Part shown: piece by piece, positions 8,339-16,927 of the stretch
Position numbering within the stretch: position 1 is the first letter of the stretch
How the letters are laid out: every line of letters starts with the position of its first letter
NCBI RefSeq assembly: GCF_900129825.1
Contig: NZ_FQWZ01000001.1
Coordinates: forward strand, 310,001-374,000
Source: Hydrocarboniphaga daqingensis
GTDB taxonomy: Bacteria > Pseudomonadota > Gammaproteobacteria > Nevskiales > Nevskiaceae
DNA length: 64,000 nucleotides
Reading direction: 5' to 3'
The notes under the pieces: model-generated
Database searches by the model: none
What the model was told of the DNA's origin: nothing
The model's input: only the letters and a program-made list of their open reading frames with translations
Translations under genes and position numbers: made by a program

Positions 8339-9625
8339 ATGCCCGACTCCTCCCCATCACGCCGGCTGACCATCGTCGGCGGCGGTCCTGCCGGCCTGAT
8401 GGCCGCCGACGTGGCGCGCGCGGCCGGCATCGAGGTCGATCTGTACGAGCGCATGGGCTCGGTCGGCCGCAAGCTGCTGATCGCCGGCAAGGGCGGCCTC
8501 AACCTGACCCATAGCGAGCCGCTGCCCGCGTTCGTCGGCCGCTACCGCGAACGCGCCGACGAGATCGCGCGCTGGCTCGCCGACTTCGGCCCCGATGCGC
8601 TGCGGCAGTGGGCGCGCGGCTTGGGCGTCGACACCTTCGTCGGCAGCAGCGGCCGCGTATTCCCGACCGATCTGAAGGCAGCCCCGCTGCTGCGCGGCTG
8701 GGTGCGGCAGCTGCGCGCTCGCGGCGTGCGCTTTCATGTCGACCACGACTGCATTGGCCTGGAGGCGGTCGCTGCTGATCACCACTCGGCGCCCCGCTAT
8801 CGCCTGCGGTTCCAGCACCGCGAGCACGGCGTGATCGAGGTCGAGACGGATGCGCTGATCGTGGCGCTCGGCGGCGCGAGCTGGCCGCAACTGGGCTCCG
8901 ATGGCCGCTGGACCGGCTGGCTGCCGCGGGCCGGCGTCGAGATCAGCCCGCTGCGGCCGTCGAACTGCGGCTTCGAGCTGGACTGGAGCCCGGTGTTTGC
9001 CGAGCGCTTCGCCGGCCAGCCGCTGAAACCGGTGGTGCTGCAACTGCGCAGCGCGCAAGGCCAGACGCTGCAGGCGCAGCAGGGCGAGCTGATGGTCACG
9101 CAGCACGGCCTCGAAGGCGGCTTGATCTACGCGATGTCGGCGCCGCTGCGCGACGTGATCGATCGCGACGGCGCGGCGCCGATCGCGCTGGACCTGGCGC
9201 CGTCGCGCGACCACGCGTCGCTGCAGCGCGCGCTGTCGGCAGCGCGCGGCAAGCGCAGCCTGACCGAACACTGGCGGCGCAGCGCCGGGCTCGATGCATT
9301 GCGCTGCGGGCTGCTGTACGAGGTGCTCGACAGCGATGCGCGACACGATGCCGCGCGCGTCGCCGATGCAATCAAGGCGCTGCCGCTGACGCTGCGCCGG
9401 ACGCGCCCGATCGCCGAGGCGATCAGCAGCGCCGGCGGCGTGCGCTTCGACGCGCTGAGCGCCGACGAGCCGCTGATGCTGAGCGCGCTGCCTGGCGTCT
9501 ATGTCGCCGGCGAAATGCTCGACTGGGACGCCCCCACCGGCGGCTACTTGCTGACGGCCTGCTTCGCCAGCGGCTACCGCGCAGCCGTCGCCGCGGTGCA
9601 ACGGCTACAAGCGGTAAGCGCTTAG
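8339..9625 (+). CDS. NAD(P)/FAD-dependent flavoprotein, HI0933/YhiN-like (PP_4765 family)
   Basis: 428 residues. It starts with a dinucleotide-binding GGGPAGLMAADVARAAG fold and continues with the family signature GRKLLIAGKGGLNLTHSE, which places it in the HI0933/YhiN-like flavoproteins; the overall form best fits the branch annotated as 'PP_4765 family flavoprotein'. The C-terminal FAD segment GVYVAGEMLDWDAPTGGYLL is intact. The physiological reaction is not established. The start lacks a Shine-Dalgarno but has a -10-like box just upstream, suggesting leaderless translation. Confidence 0.88.
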   Translation: MPDSSPSRRLTIVGGGPAGLMAADVARAAGIEVDLYERMGSVGRKLLIAGKGGLNLTHSEPLPAFVGRYRERADEIARWLADFGPDALRQWARGLGVDTFVGSSGRVFPTDLKAAPLLRGWVRQLRARGVRFHVDHDCIGLEAVAADHHSAPRYRLRFQHREHGVIEVETDALIVALGGASWPQLGSDGRWTGWLPRAGVEISPLRPSNCGFELDWSPVFAERFAGQPLKPVVLQLRSAQGQTLQAQQGELMVTQHGLEGGLIYAMSAPLRDVIDRDGAAPIALDLAPSRDHASLQRALSAARGKRSLTEHWRRSAGLDALRCGLLYEVLDSDARHDAARVADAIKALPLTLRRTRPIAEAISSAGGVRFDALSADEPLMLSALPGVYVAGEMLDWDAPTGGYLLTACFASGYRAAVAAVQRLQAVSA

Positions 9626-9714
9626 CGCAGGCTGAGGGCCCGGCGCGCGACGGCATGGCCGGCGGCGTGCTGCAATGCGACGTGAACTGACTCCACAAAG
9701 ACAAGGAGGTCGCC

Positions 9715-10374
9715 ATGTCGTTGATCCTGTACGGACACCATTTTTCGTCCTACACGCAGAAAGTGCTGGTCGCGTTGTACGAAAACGCGCTGCCGTTCGA
9801 CTTCCGCTGCGTCGGCCCCGACCAGCCCGAGCACACCCAGCAATGGCGGCAGCACGCGCCGCTGCGCAAATTCCCGGTGCTGGTCGACGGCGCGCGCAGC
9901 GTCGCCGAGACCAGCATCATCATCGAGTACCTGCAACTGCATCATGCCGGCCCGCAGCGGCTGATTCCGGACGATCCGCGCGCCGCGCTCGACGTGCGCT
10001 TCATGGACCGCTGCTTCGACCTGCATGTGATGGACGCGGCGCAGCACGCGGTCGACGGCGCGCTCAGCGGCGACGACCGCAAGCGCGCCGAGGGTCTGGC
10101 GAGGTCGGCCGACAAACTCGAACGCGTCTATGGCTGGCTGGAACCGCAACTGGCCGGGCACAACTGGGCCGTCGGCAATGAATTCACGCTGGCCGACTGC
10201 GCCGCGGCGCCCTCGCTGTTCTATGCCGACTGGGTTCACCGCATCGGCGACGGCTACCCGACTCTGCGCGCCTACCGTGCACGGCTGCTGGCGCGGGCCT
10301 CATTCGCCCGCGCGGTCGACGAGGCGCGCTACTTCCGGCCGTATTTCCCGCTCGGTGCGCCCGACCGCGACTAG
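9715..10374 (+). CDS. glutathione S-transferase family protein
   Basis: 219 residues, preceded by a strong AAGGAGG about six bases before the ATG. The N-terminal thioredoxin-like domain (about 1-80) contains LYGHHFSSYTQKVLVAL with a Ser/Tyr region in the usual catalytic position, the cis-Pro segment KFPVL, and the glutathione-binding AETSIIIEYL. An all-helical C-terminal domain follows, including FTLADCAAAPSLFYADW, the conserved capping segment of GSTs. Its TAG stop overlaps that of the convergent rlmC gene in a shared CTAG (10371-10374). The substrate cannot be read from the sequence. Confidence 0.92.
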   Translation: MSLILYGHHFSSYTQKVLVALYENALPFDFRCVGPDQPEHTQQWRQHAPLRKFPVLVDGARSVAETSIIIEYLQLHHAGPQRLIPDDPRAALDVRFMDRCFDLHVMDAAQHAVDGALSGDDRKRAEGLARSADKLERVYGWLEPQLAGHNWAVGNEFTLADCAAAPSLFYADWVHRIGDGYPTLRAYRARLLARASFARAVDEARYFRPYFPLGAPDRD

Positions 10375-11502
10375 CGCGTGCGCTGCAGTCGGACGATCAG
10401 CTCAAAGTGCGGCGTATGCGGAAACATGTCGAGCAAGCGGGCCTGGCGCGGCTGCAGCGACGGCATCAGCGCCAGGTCGCGGGCCAGTGATTCGACGTTG
10501 CAGCTGGAATAGATCAGCGTCTCGACGCCGGACGATTCCAGCCAGCGGCTCAGTTCGGCGCCGATGCCGCGCCGCGGCGGATTGACGATGACCAGCTCTG
10601 GCGCCGCATCGGCCTGCTGCGAAAATGCGGTGGCGTCGCCGGCGTGGAAGCGCAAGCCGCGTATAGCCCAGCGCGTCGGCCGTGCGCTGCGCGCTGGCCA
10701 CGGCGTCGCGGCTGGTTTCGACGCCGACCACATCGCGCCAGCGGCTGGCCACATGCAGCGCAAAGCCGCCGACGCCGCAGTACAGGTCCCAGACACGCGA
10801 CGGTTCGGCCTGCTCGACCCACTCGCGCGCCTGGGCATAGAGCGCGCCCGCGACCGGCGTGTTGGTTTGGAAGAAGCTCTGCGGCCGCAGTCGCAACGGC
10901 AGATCGTTGACCTGGATCGTCAGCTCCGGCGTCTCCGGCGTCAGCAGGATCTCCTGCTCGCCTTCGAGGATCGCCTTGTGCTCGGGCTGCAGGTTGACCG
11001 ACACCGTGCGCAGTTGCGGCAAGGCCTGTTGCAGCGTGGGCAGATGCAGCCGGATGCGCTCGACCGCCTCGTCGGAGCGCAGCACGAAGCGCAGCATCAG
11101 CTCGCCGGTGTCGGACTCGGTCAGCAGCAGATACTTGAGTTCGCCACGGCGCAGCGCGACGTTGTACGGGCTGAGCACGGCCAGTGCGATGAACGATTCC
11201 AGCGTGGCGAAGCTGGCTTGCAGGCCGGGCGAATACAGCGCGCAGTCGCTCAGGTCGACGCCCTTGCCATCGGCGTCGAGGATGCCGAGCACCGGGCGGC
11301 GCCAACTGCCGCTGACGACCATCTTGGCTTTGTTGCGAAACCCGCTTTCAGCACTGTCGATCGCCGGCAGCCAGTCGAGTTCGGGCCATGAGGCGAGTGC
11401 GTCGCGCGCCCGCTGCTGCTTGGCTGCGAGCTGCTGCGGATACGGCTGCGGCAGCTGCGTACAGGATCGGCAGCGGCCGGCGTCAAAATGGGAACACTGC
11501 AT
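10371..11502 (-). pseudogene. rlmC: 23S rRNA (uracil-C5)-methyltransferase RlmC, interrupted by a frameshift
   Basis: The family start MQCSHFDAGRCRSC is at 11502, a few codons inside a longer TTG-started frame (11520). The TRAM-less RlmC fold is recognisable: four N-terminal Cys for the Fe-S cluster, QSFFQTN, and SAM motif WDLYCGVGGFALH. The frame breaks near 10660, after ALGYT. The rest continues in another frame as GLRFHAGDATAF, then VIVNPPRRGIGAEL, YSSCNVESLARDL (catalytic Cys) and HFELIVRLQRTR to the TAG at 10371. Joining the frames needs one base removed (or two added). All catalytic elements are present across the two frames, so this is either a recent inactivation or a sequence error. 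Confidence 0.85.
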
Positions 11503-11571
11503 CGCATGCCACGGCGTCAAGATCGGCCGAGCATGTTACTCGCAAGCCGGGTTGCCCCGGCGAGGTGTCGC

Positions 11572-11700
11572 TCAGGCCGTGGTCTGGCGGGCGAGCACGG
11601 TGGAGCGGCGCAGCGCGACGAATTCGATGACGCCATAGACCACGGCACTGCCGACCATCAGCGGCCGCGACAGCGCGACCTTGCGCATCCACTTGTCCAT
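11572..11700 (-). CDS. 42-aa putative small membrane protein
   Basis: A short frame, MDKWMRKVALSRPLMVGS at the start, with GGGGA seven bases before the ATG. The N-terminus is basic and is followed by one hydrophobic stretch (PLMVGSAVVYGVIEFVAL) long enough for a single transmembrane helix, then a basic C-terminal tail (RRSTVLARQTT). A positive-hydrophobic-positive layout like this is common in small inner-membrane proteins. It lies upstream of rlmC on the same strand. No family recognised; the coding call rests on the ribosome site and composition. Confidence 0.5.
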   Translation of the reverse strand: MDKWMRKVALSRPLMVGSAVVYGVIEFVALRRSTVLARQTTA

Positions 11701-11837
11701 TTCGTTCCCCGGTTTGCAATTCCAGCGCGCCACGCTAACCGCCGGCGATGACAGCCCGATGGCACGACGATGACAGCGGCCGTCGCACGACTGACACATT
11801 GGCTGCCTAGGCTGCGCTTCGCCCCACAGGCCCGACG

Positions 11838-12875
11838 ATGCTGCCGCCACCCGAATCCCCGCCCTTCCTGCCCGCGCTGGCCGAACTGCAACGGCTGATC
11901 GATGAGGGCCAGCCCTACCTCGAAGCACGCTTGCTCGGCGAAGTGCGCAGCGGCGCGCATCGCTTTCCGCTACACGCGCTGCTGATGGGCAACCCTGACC
12001 CGGACGTGCCGGCCGTCGGCTTCTTCGGCGGCGTCCATGGCCTAGAGCGGATCGGCGCCGAAGTGGTGATGGCCTACGTGCGCAATCTGGTGTCACGGCT
12101 GCGCTGGGACCGGCTGCTGCACCAGCATCTGCAGCAAGTGCGGCTGGTGTTCATGCCGCTGGTCAATCCCGGCGGGCTGTGGCGCGGCACCCGCGCCAAT
12201 CCACGTGGCGTCGACCTGATGCGCAATGCGCCGGTCGACGCAACGCAGCCGGTGCCGTTCATGCTCGGCGGCCAGCGCATCAGCGCCGGCCTGCCCTGGT
12301 ATCGCGGCGTGGCCGGCGCCCCGATGGAAGTCGAGAGCGCCGCGCTATGCGAGCTGGTCGAGCGCGAGATGCTGGGCCGGCGCTTCAGTCTGGCCGTCGA
12401 CTGTCATTCCGGCTTCGGCGTGCAGGACCGGCTGTGGTTCCCGTACGCCCACACGGCCGAGCCGATCCCGCACCTAGCGGAAATGCATGCGCTGAGCACG
12501 ATCTTCGAGGCCACGCATTCGCACCATCCGTATCTGCTCGAACCGCAGAGCGCCGCGTATCTGACCCACGGCGATCTGTGGGATCACCTGTATCGACAAA
12601 AGACCCAGCGCCAGGACGGCGGCCTGTTTCTGCCGATGACGCTGGAAATGGGCAGCTGGTTGTGGATCAAGAAGAACCCGCGCCAGCTGTTCACCCGCCA
12701 TGGCATCTTCAACCCTCAGATTGCCCACCGACAACGCCGCGTGATGCGCCGTCATATCGCCCTGCTCGACTTTTTTACCCGCGCGGCCGCCGGCCACGAA
12801 GGCTGGCTGCCATTGGGCGCCGCACGCGAAGCGCATCGCCTGCAGGCGATGCAGCGCTGGTACGCCGGTCGATGA
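11838..12875 (+). CDS. M14-type zinc carboxypeptidase-like metallohydrolase
   Basis: 345 residues, no signal peptide, probably cytosolic. The zinc ligands of the M14 fold are visible: HGLE at His67/Glu70 and the later His190 in AVDCHSG. The substrate-binding stretch NPRGVDLMRN (121-130) corresponds to the N-x-R-G-V-D-L-N-R-N segment of carboxypeptidases, and Glu270 in TLEMGSW is the likely general base. It belongs with the bacterial M14/succinylglutamate-desuccinylase-like group. Its TGA overlaps the ATG of the downstream hydrolase gene (ATGA at 12872), so the two are coupled. Substrate unknown. Confidence 0.82.
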   Translation: MLPPPESPPFLPALAELQRLIDEGQPYLEARLLGEVRSGAHRFPLHALLMGNPDPDVPAVGFFGGVHGLERIGAEVVMAYVRNLVSRLRWDRLLHQHLQQVRLVFMPLVNPGGLWRGTRANPRGVDLMRNAPVDATQPVPFMLGGQRISAGLPWYRGVAGAPMEVESAALCELVEREMLGRRFSLAVDCHSGFGVQDRLWFPYAHTAEPIPHLAEMHALSTIFEATHSHHPYLLEPQSAAYLTHGDLWDHLYRQKTQRQDGGLFLPMTLEMGSWLWIKKNPRQLFTRHGIFNPQIAHRQRRVMRRHIALLDFFTRAAAGHEGWLPLGAAREAHRLQAMQRWYAGR

Positions 12876-13621
12876 CGACCTGGGTACTGCTGCGCGGACT
12901 GACGCGCGACCGCCGCCACTGGGGCGCGTTTCTGCCGGCATTTGCGGCGCGCGTGGCACCGACGCCGGTGATCGCGATCGACTTTCCCGGCAACGGCGAG
13001 CGGCATCGTCAAGCCAGCTTGCCGACGATCGCAGCGACCACTGACTTCGTCCGAGCCGAACTGGCGCGCTTGCACGTGTCGGAGCCGGTCAGCGTGCTGG
13101 CGATGTCGATGGGCGCGATGGTCACCGCCGACTGGGCGCAGCGCTATCCGCAGGACATCGAGCGCGCACTGCTGGTCAACACCAGCCTGCGGCCGTTCAG
13201 CCGCATGGATCAGCGGCTGCGGCCGGCGGCGTGGCCGCTGCTGCTGCGCATGCTGATCGGCGCCGCCGATGCGCAGCGCGCCGAGCAGACCATCCTGCAG
13301 CTGACCAGCAATCGCACGGCCAGCGCCACGCTGGTCGATGACTGGATCGCCTGGCGCCATTCGCATCCCGTGTCGACCGCCAATGCACTGCGCCAACTCG
13401 GCGCGGCAATGCGCTATGCGGCGCCGCGCCAAGCGCCGCCGGTGCCGATTCGCTTGCTCAACGGCGCGGGTGACCGCCTAGTCGACCCCGCCTGCTCGCA
13501 GCAGTTGGCGCAGGCCTGGGGCTGCGAGCTGCGCGTGCATCCGAGTGCCGGCCACGATCTGCCGCTGGACGATCCGGCTTGGGTCATCGAGCAGGCGCTG
13601 GAGTTCAGCGCTCGGCGATGA
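12872..13621 (+). CDS. alpha/beta hydrolase
   Basis: 249 residues from the ATG that overlaps the preceding stop. The frame extends far upstream within the M14 gene, but the start is fixed by the ATGA junction and by the natural beginning MTTWVLLRGLTRDRRHWG. The nucleophile elbow is AMSMG with Ser79 (a variant of G-x-S-x-G with Ala first), the acid is the Asp in GAGDRLVDP, and the His is in AGHDLPLDD. The pattern suits small-molecule esterases or hydrolases of the MenH/BioH type. Coupling with the M14 enzyme suggests successive action on one substrate, which is inference. Confidence 0.85.
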   Translation: MTTWVLLRGLTRDRRHWGAFLPAFAARVAPTPVIAIDFPGNGERHRQASLPTIAATTDFVRAELARLHVSEPVSVLAMSMGAMVTADWAQRYPQDIERALLVNTSLRPFSRMDQRLRPAAWPLLLRMLIGAADAQRAEQTILQLTSNRTASATLVDDWIAWRHSHPVSTANALRQLGAAMRYAAPRQAPPVPIRLLNGAGDRLVDPACSQQLAQAWGCELRVHPSAGHDLPLDDPAWVIEQALEFSARR

Positions 13622-13687
13622 CATCGGACCAAGGCCTCGGCACGCCGCGCCCCGCATAATGGGCGGCGCTCCCAGGATTGCAGACCG

Positions 13688-14401
13688 ATGCGGCTCAACA
13701 AGTTCATTTCCGAAACCGGCATCTGCTCGCGCCGCCAGGCCGACAGCTGGATCGAAGCCGGACGGGTCGCCGTCAACGGCCAGCGCGCCGAACTCGGCAC
13801 CCAGGTCAACGACGGCGACGACGTTCGCGTCGACGGCAAGCGCATCGGTGCGCGCGCCAAGCAGCATGTCTACATCGCACTGAACAAGCCGGTCGGCATT
13901 ACGTGCACGACCGAGCGCCACATCGACGGCAACATCATCGACTTCGTCCGCCATCCGGAGCGGATCTTCCCGATCGGCCGGCTCGACAAGGAATCCGAAG
14001 GGCTGATCCTGCTGACCAGCAACGGCGACATCGTCAACGAAATCCTGCGCAGCGAAAACAACCACGAGAAGGAATACGTGGTCACCGTCGACAAGCCGAT
14101 CACCGATGCGTTCATCGACGGCATGGCGCGCGGCGTGCGGCTGCCGGAGCTGGAGGTGACCACCAAGCGCTGCCGCGTCAAACGCGATCTGGCACGGCCT
14201 GACCGCACGTTTCGCATCGTGCTGACGCAGGGCTTGAACCGCCAGATCCGGCGCATGTGCAGCGTGTTCGGCTACGAGGTGCGCCGGCTGCAGCGCGTGC
14301 GGATCATCAATGTGCAACTGGCCGGGCTCAAGGTCGGACGCTGGCGCGACCTGAGCGCCGACGAGCTACGCGGCTTGCTGCCGGAACGCACGCTCTGGTA
14401 G
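13688..14401 (+). CDS. rluF: 23S rRNA pseudouridine synthase RluF
   Basis: 237 residues. An N-terminal S4 RNA-binding domain ([18 protein letters not shown]) is followed by the RsuA-type catalytic domain. The catalytic Asp100 lies in [14 protein letters not shown]. The segments [25 protein letters not shown] and WRDLSADEL match E. coli RluF, which makes pseudouridine 2604 of 23S rRNA; RluF-specific segments favour it over RluB or RluE. It lacks the long basic C-terminal tail of the E. coli enzyme. AGGA lies 13 bases before the ATG. Confidence 0.9.
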   Translation: MRLNKFISETGICSRRQADSWIEAGRVAVNGQRAELGTQVNDGDDVRVDGKRIGARAKQHVYIALNKPVGITCTTERHIDGNIIDFVRHPERIFPIGRLDKESEGLILLTSNGDIVNEILRSENNHEKEYVVTVDKPITDAFIDGMARGVRLPELEVTTKRCRVKRDLARPDRTFRIVLTQGLNRQIRRMCSVFGYEVRRLQRVRIINVQLAGLKVGRWRDLSADELRGLLPERTLW

Positions 14402-14442
14402 ACCGCAGCCTGATCCCCAACGAATCACAGGAGTGTTCGTCC

Positions 14443-14850
14443 ATGAGCCCGACCCAGGTCCACGTCGTTAGCGGCACTGCCGCCTTTGCCACCGACAACA
14501 GCAACGGCCGCTCTCACTGGACCGCCGACGAGCCCGTGGCGGCCGGCGGCGGCGATACCGGGCCGGCGCCGACTGAGCTGCTGCTGTCGGCGCTGGGCAG
14601 TTGCACGGCGATCACGCTGCGGATGTACGCGCAGCGCAAGAACTGGCCGCTCGACGGCGTGGACGTGCAGCTGACGCTGAATCCCGACGGCAAGCCGGCC
14701 GACGGCAGCACGGCGATCACGCGCACGGTGACGCTGCGCGGCGCGCTCGACGCCGAGCAGCGCGAGCGTCTGCTGCAGATCGCCAACGCCTGCCCGGTTC
14801 ACAAGATTCTCAGCGCGCCGGTCCAGATCAGCACGGGGTTGGCCGCGTGA
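14443..14850 (+). CDS. OsmC family peroxiredoxin-like protein
   Basis: 135 residues; CAGGAG about nine bases before the ATG fixes the start. The two redox Cys of the OsmC/Ohr fold are present: Cys54 in [17 protein letters not shown] and Cys117 in NACPVHK. The [12 protein letters not shown] pattern fits the OsmC/YhfA side rather than Ohr. Members reduce organic hydroperoxides. Its stop overlaps the GTG of the pirin gene (GTGA at 14847), so the two form a coupled pair. Confidence 0.9.
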   Translation: MSPTQVHVVSGTAAFATDNSNGRSHWTADEPVAAGGGDTGPAPTELLLSALGSCTAITLRMYAQRKNWPLDGVDVQLTLNPDGKPADGSTAITRTVTLRGALDAEQRERLLQIANACPVHKILSAPVQISTGLAA

Positions 14851-15749
14851 GCGCGGTCGAGCGCATCGAGGGCCACGCCGCAATCGTCGGCGAAGGCCTG
14901 CCGATCAACCGCGTACTGCCGTCACGGCTGCGGCGTTTGGTCGGGCCGTGGTGTTTCCTTGATCACATCGGTCCGGCCGACATTGCCGAGGTCGGCGCGC
15001 TGCGCGTCGGCCCGCATCCGCACATCGGCCTGCAAACCGTCACCTGGCTCACCGCCGGCGAGATCCTGCATCGCGACAGCCTGGGTTCGCTGCAGCCGAT
15101 CAAGCCCGGTCAGTTGAACGTGATGACCAGCGGACGCGGCATCAGCCATTCGGAAGAGTCGCCGGCGCAGGCGAGCGGCACGATTCACGGCGTGCAGTTC
15201 TGGACCGTGCTGCCGCAGTCGGCGCGCTTCATCGAGCCGATGTTCGACCATTACCCAGTGCTGCCGACGATCGCCCGCGACGGTGTACAGATCACTGTGA
15301 TCTCCGGCGAATACGGCGGCGAGCGCTCCCCGGCACGGCACTTCTGGCCGATCGTCGGTTTGCAGATCACCGCCGGCGTCGTCGACACCGCGCTGGCGCT
15401 GGACCCCAGCTTCGAGCATGCGCTGCTGGTGATACGCGGCGCCGCCGACATCGACGGCGAGCCGCTGCTGCCGAACGTGATGCTGTATCTGGGCGCCGGT
15501 CGCAGCGCGCTGCAACTGCGCTGCGACGACGACTGCCAGATCATCCTGATCGGCGGCAAGCCGTTTGAAGAAAACGTGCTGATGTGGTGGAACTTCGTCG
15601 GCCGCAGCCGCGACGAGCTGACCGAAGCCTGCGTGCAATGGAACGCTGGCGATGCGCGCTTCGGCACCGTGCGCGGCTACGACGGCGCGCCGCTGACCGC
15701 TCCGCTGCCGCCATGGGCGACCGTGAATGCGCGCAGCAGCGAAGACTGA
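14847..15749 (+). CDS. pirin family protein
   Basis: 300 residues from a GTG start in the GTGA overlap with the OsmC gene. The cupin metal site is clear: PHPHIGLQT supplies two His, and [11 protein letters not shown] supplies His and Glu, as in pirin. The C-terminal cupin and the terminal segment [16 protein letters not shown] are also typical. Some bacterial pirins have quercetin dioxygenase activity or modulate pyruvate metabolism; the role here is open. The partner OsmC suggests a redox or stress context. Confidence 0.92.
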   Translation: MSAVERIEGHAAIVGEGLPINRVLPSRLRRLVGPWCFLDHIGPADIAEVGALRVGPHPHIGLQTVTWLTAGEILHRDSLGSLQPIKPGQLNVMTSGRGISHSEESPAQASGTIHGVQFWTVLPQSARFIEPMFDHYPVLPTIARDGVQITVISGEYGGERSPARHFWPIVGLQITAGVVDTALALDPSFEHALLVIRGAADIDGEPLLPNVMLYLGAGRSALQLRCDDDCQIILIGGKPFEENVLMWWNFVGRSRDELTEACVQWNAGDARFGTVRGYDGAPLTAPLPPWATVNARSSED

Positions 15750-15805
15750 CGGCCGTACACGCGATACGAATTCAAACAACGACAACACCCATCGAGGAGC
15801 GCTTC

Positions 15806-16213
15806 ATGTTGCTGACGATCACGCCGCTGTATGCCGGACTGCTGGGCTTGCTGTACTTCGCACTGACGGTGCGCGTGGTGCGCGGCCGCGTCGGCAAGGG
15901 GGCGCCATCTCTCGGTGACGGCGACGATCCGGCGATGTTCCGCGCAATCCGCGGCCACGCCAACTTCAACGAATATGTACCGCTGATTCTGCTGATGCTT
16001 GGCTTTCTCGAAGCCGGTGGTGCGTGCGCGCCGTGGCTGCTGCATACACTCGGCGCGGCGCTGCTGATCGGTCGTATCGGTCATGGCATTGCGCTGAGCT
16101 TCACCGACAACTGGCCGCTGGGCCGCGCTGGCGGCGCACTGCTGACGTTCCTGGTGTTGCTGGTCACCGCGCTGCTGTGCGCATGGCGAGGCCTGGCGGC
16201 GATGCTGGTCTGA
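15806..16213 (+). CDS. MAPEG family membrane protein
   Basis: 135 residues with four hydrophobic segments at about 5-25, 55-73, 77-95 and 105-128. The family signature RAIRGHANFNEYVPLILLMLGFLE is intact, as is the third-helix region LLIGRIGHGIAL. MAPEG proteins of this YecN-like type are inner-membrane relatives of microsomal glutathione transferases. GAGGAGC lies ahead of the ATG. No bacterial substrate can be assigned. Confidence 0.9.
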   Translation: MLLTITPLYAGLLGLLYFALTVRVVRGRVGKGAPSLGDGDDPAMFRAIRGHANFNEYVPLILLMLGFLEAGGACAPWLLHTLGAALLIGRIGHGIALSFTDNWPLGRAGGALLTFLVLLVTALLCAWRGLAAMLV

Positions 16214-16248
16214 GGCCGCGCTGCACGCCGGCTTGGTATCGTGTCGCC

Positions 16249-16857
16249 ATGAACCCCATCAAACCCGACGCGCCGTCCTGCGAGCGCAACCGCGATCCGA
16301 TCCTGACACTGCTGCGTCCGCACTTTGCCGACCGTCACCACGTGCTGGAAATCGGTAGCGGCACCGGTCAGCACGCGGTCTATTTCGCCGCGGCAATGCC
16401 CCATCTGCGCTGGCAAACCTCGGACCGCGTCGCGTGTCACGCCGGCATCCGGGCCTGGATCGACGAGTCCGGCTTGGCCAACGTGCTGCCACCGATCGAA
16501 CTCGACGTCGCCGGCTGCTGGCCGACGACGCGCTACGACGCGATATTCACCAGCAACACGCTGCACATCATCAGCGCGGCGCAAGTCGAAGCGCTGTTTG
16601 CCGCGCTGCCGGCGGTGATGAGCGACGACGCAAGGCTCGCCGTCTATGGCCCATTCAACGAGCAGGGTCGATATACCAGCCCGAGCAACGGCGAATTCGA
16701 CGCGATGCTCAAGGCGCGCGACCCGCTCAGCGGTCTGCGCGACATCGAGTGGGTCGACGCCCTGGCGCAGCAGTCGGGGCTGCGGCTGATCGAAGACCGG
16801 GCGATGCCGGCCAACAACCGGGGTCTGGTCTGGCAGCGCGTGGCAGCGGCCAGCTGA
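16249..16857 (+). CDS. DUF938 class I SAM-dependent methyltransferase
   Basis: 202 residues. SAM motif I is HVLEIGSGTGQHAVYFA at about residues 32-48, preceded by the family's CERNRDPIL start. Later segments IFTSNTLHIIS, YGPFNEQGRYTSPSNGEFDAML and NNRGLVWQR are characteristic of the DUF938 proteins. The substrate is unknown. No Shine-Dalgarno of note; the start is the first ATG compatible with the family length. Confidence 0.9.
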   Translation: MNPIKPDAPSCERNRDPILTLLRPHFADRHHVLEIGSGTGQHAVYFAAAMPHLRWQTSDRVACHAGIRAWIDESGLANVLPPIELDVAGCWPTTRYDAIFTSNTLHIISAAQVEALFAALPAVMSDDARLAVYGPFNEQGRYTSPSNGEFDAMLKARDPLSGLRDIEWVDALAQQSGLRLIEDRAMPANNRGLVWQRVAAAS

Positions 16858-16886
16858 GATTCATCGGCGATCCATATTTGATCGCC

Positions 16887-16892
16887 TATAAC
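16887..16892 (+). promoter_or_regulatory. -10-like box upstream of the MscS gene
   Basis: TATAAC lies about 35 bases before the MscS start codons (16928/16937) in a short AT-richer gap. No convincing -35 hexamer is visible at the usual spacing. Confidence 0.35.
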
Positions 16893-16927
16893 GCGGCGCG
16901 TCGCACTCGCCTGTTTCGCTAATCGGG

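Noticed and set aside
10371-11502. Programmed frameshift in rlmC
   Set aside because: No slippery run or stimulatory structure is evident at the junction and the family is not known to use one.
12179-12871. Upstream extension of the alpha/beta hydrolase frame
   Set aside because: It lies wholly within the M14 gene and has Arg/Pro-rich shadow composition; the ATGA junction at 12872 gives the natural start.
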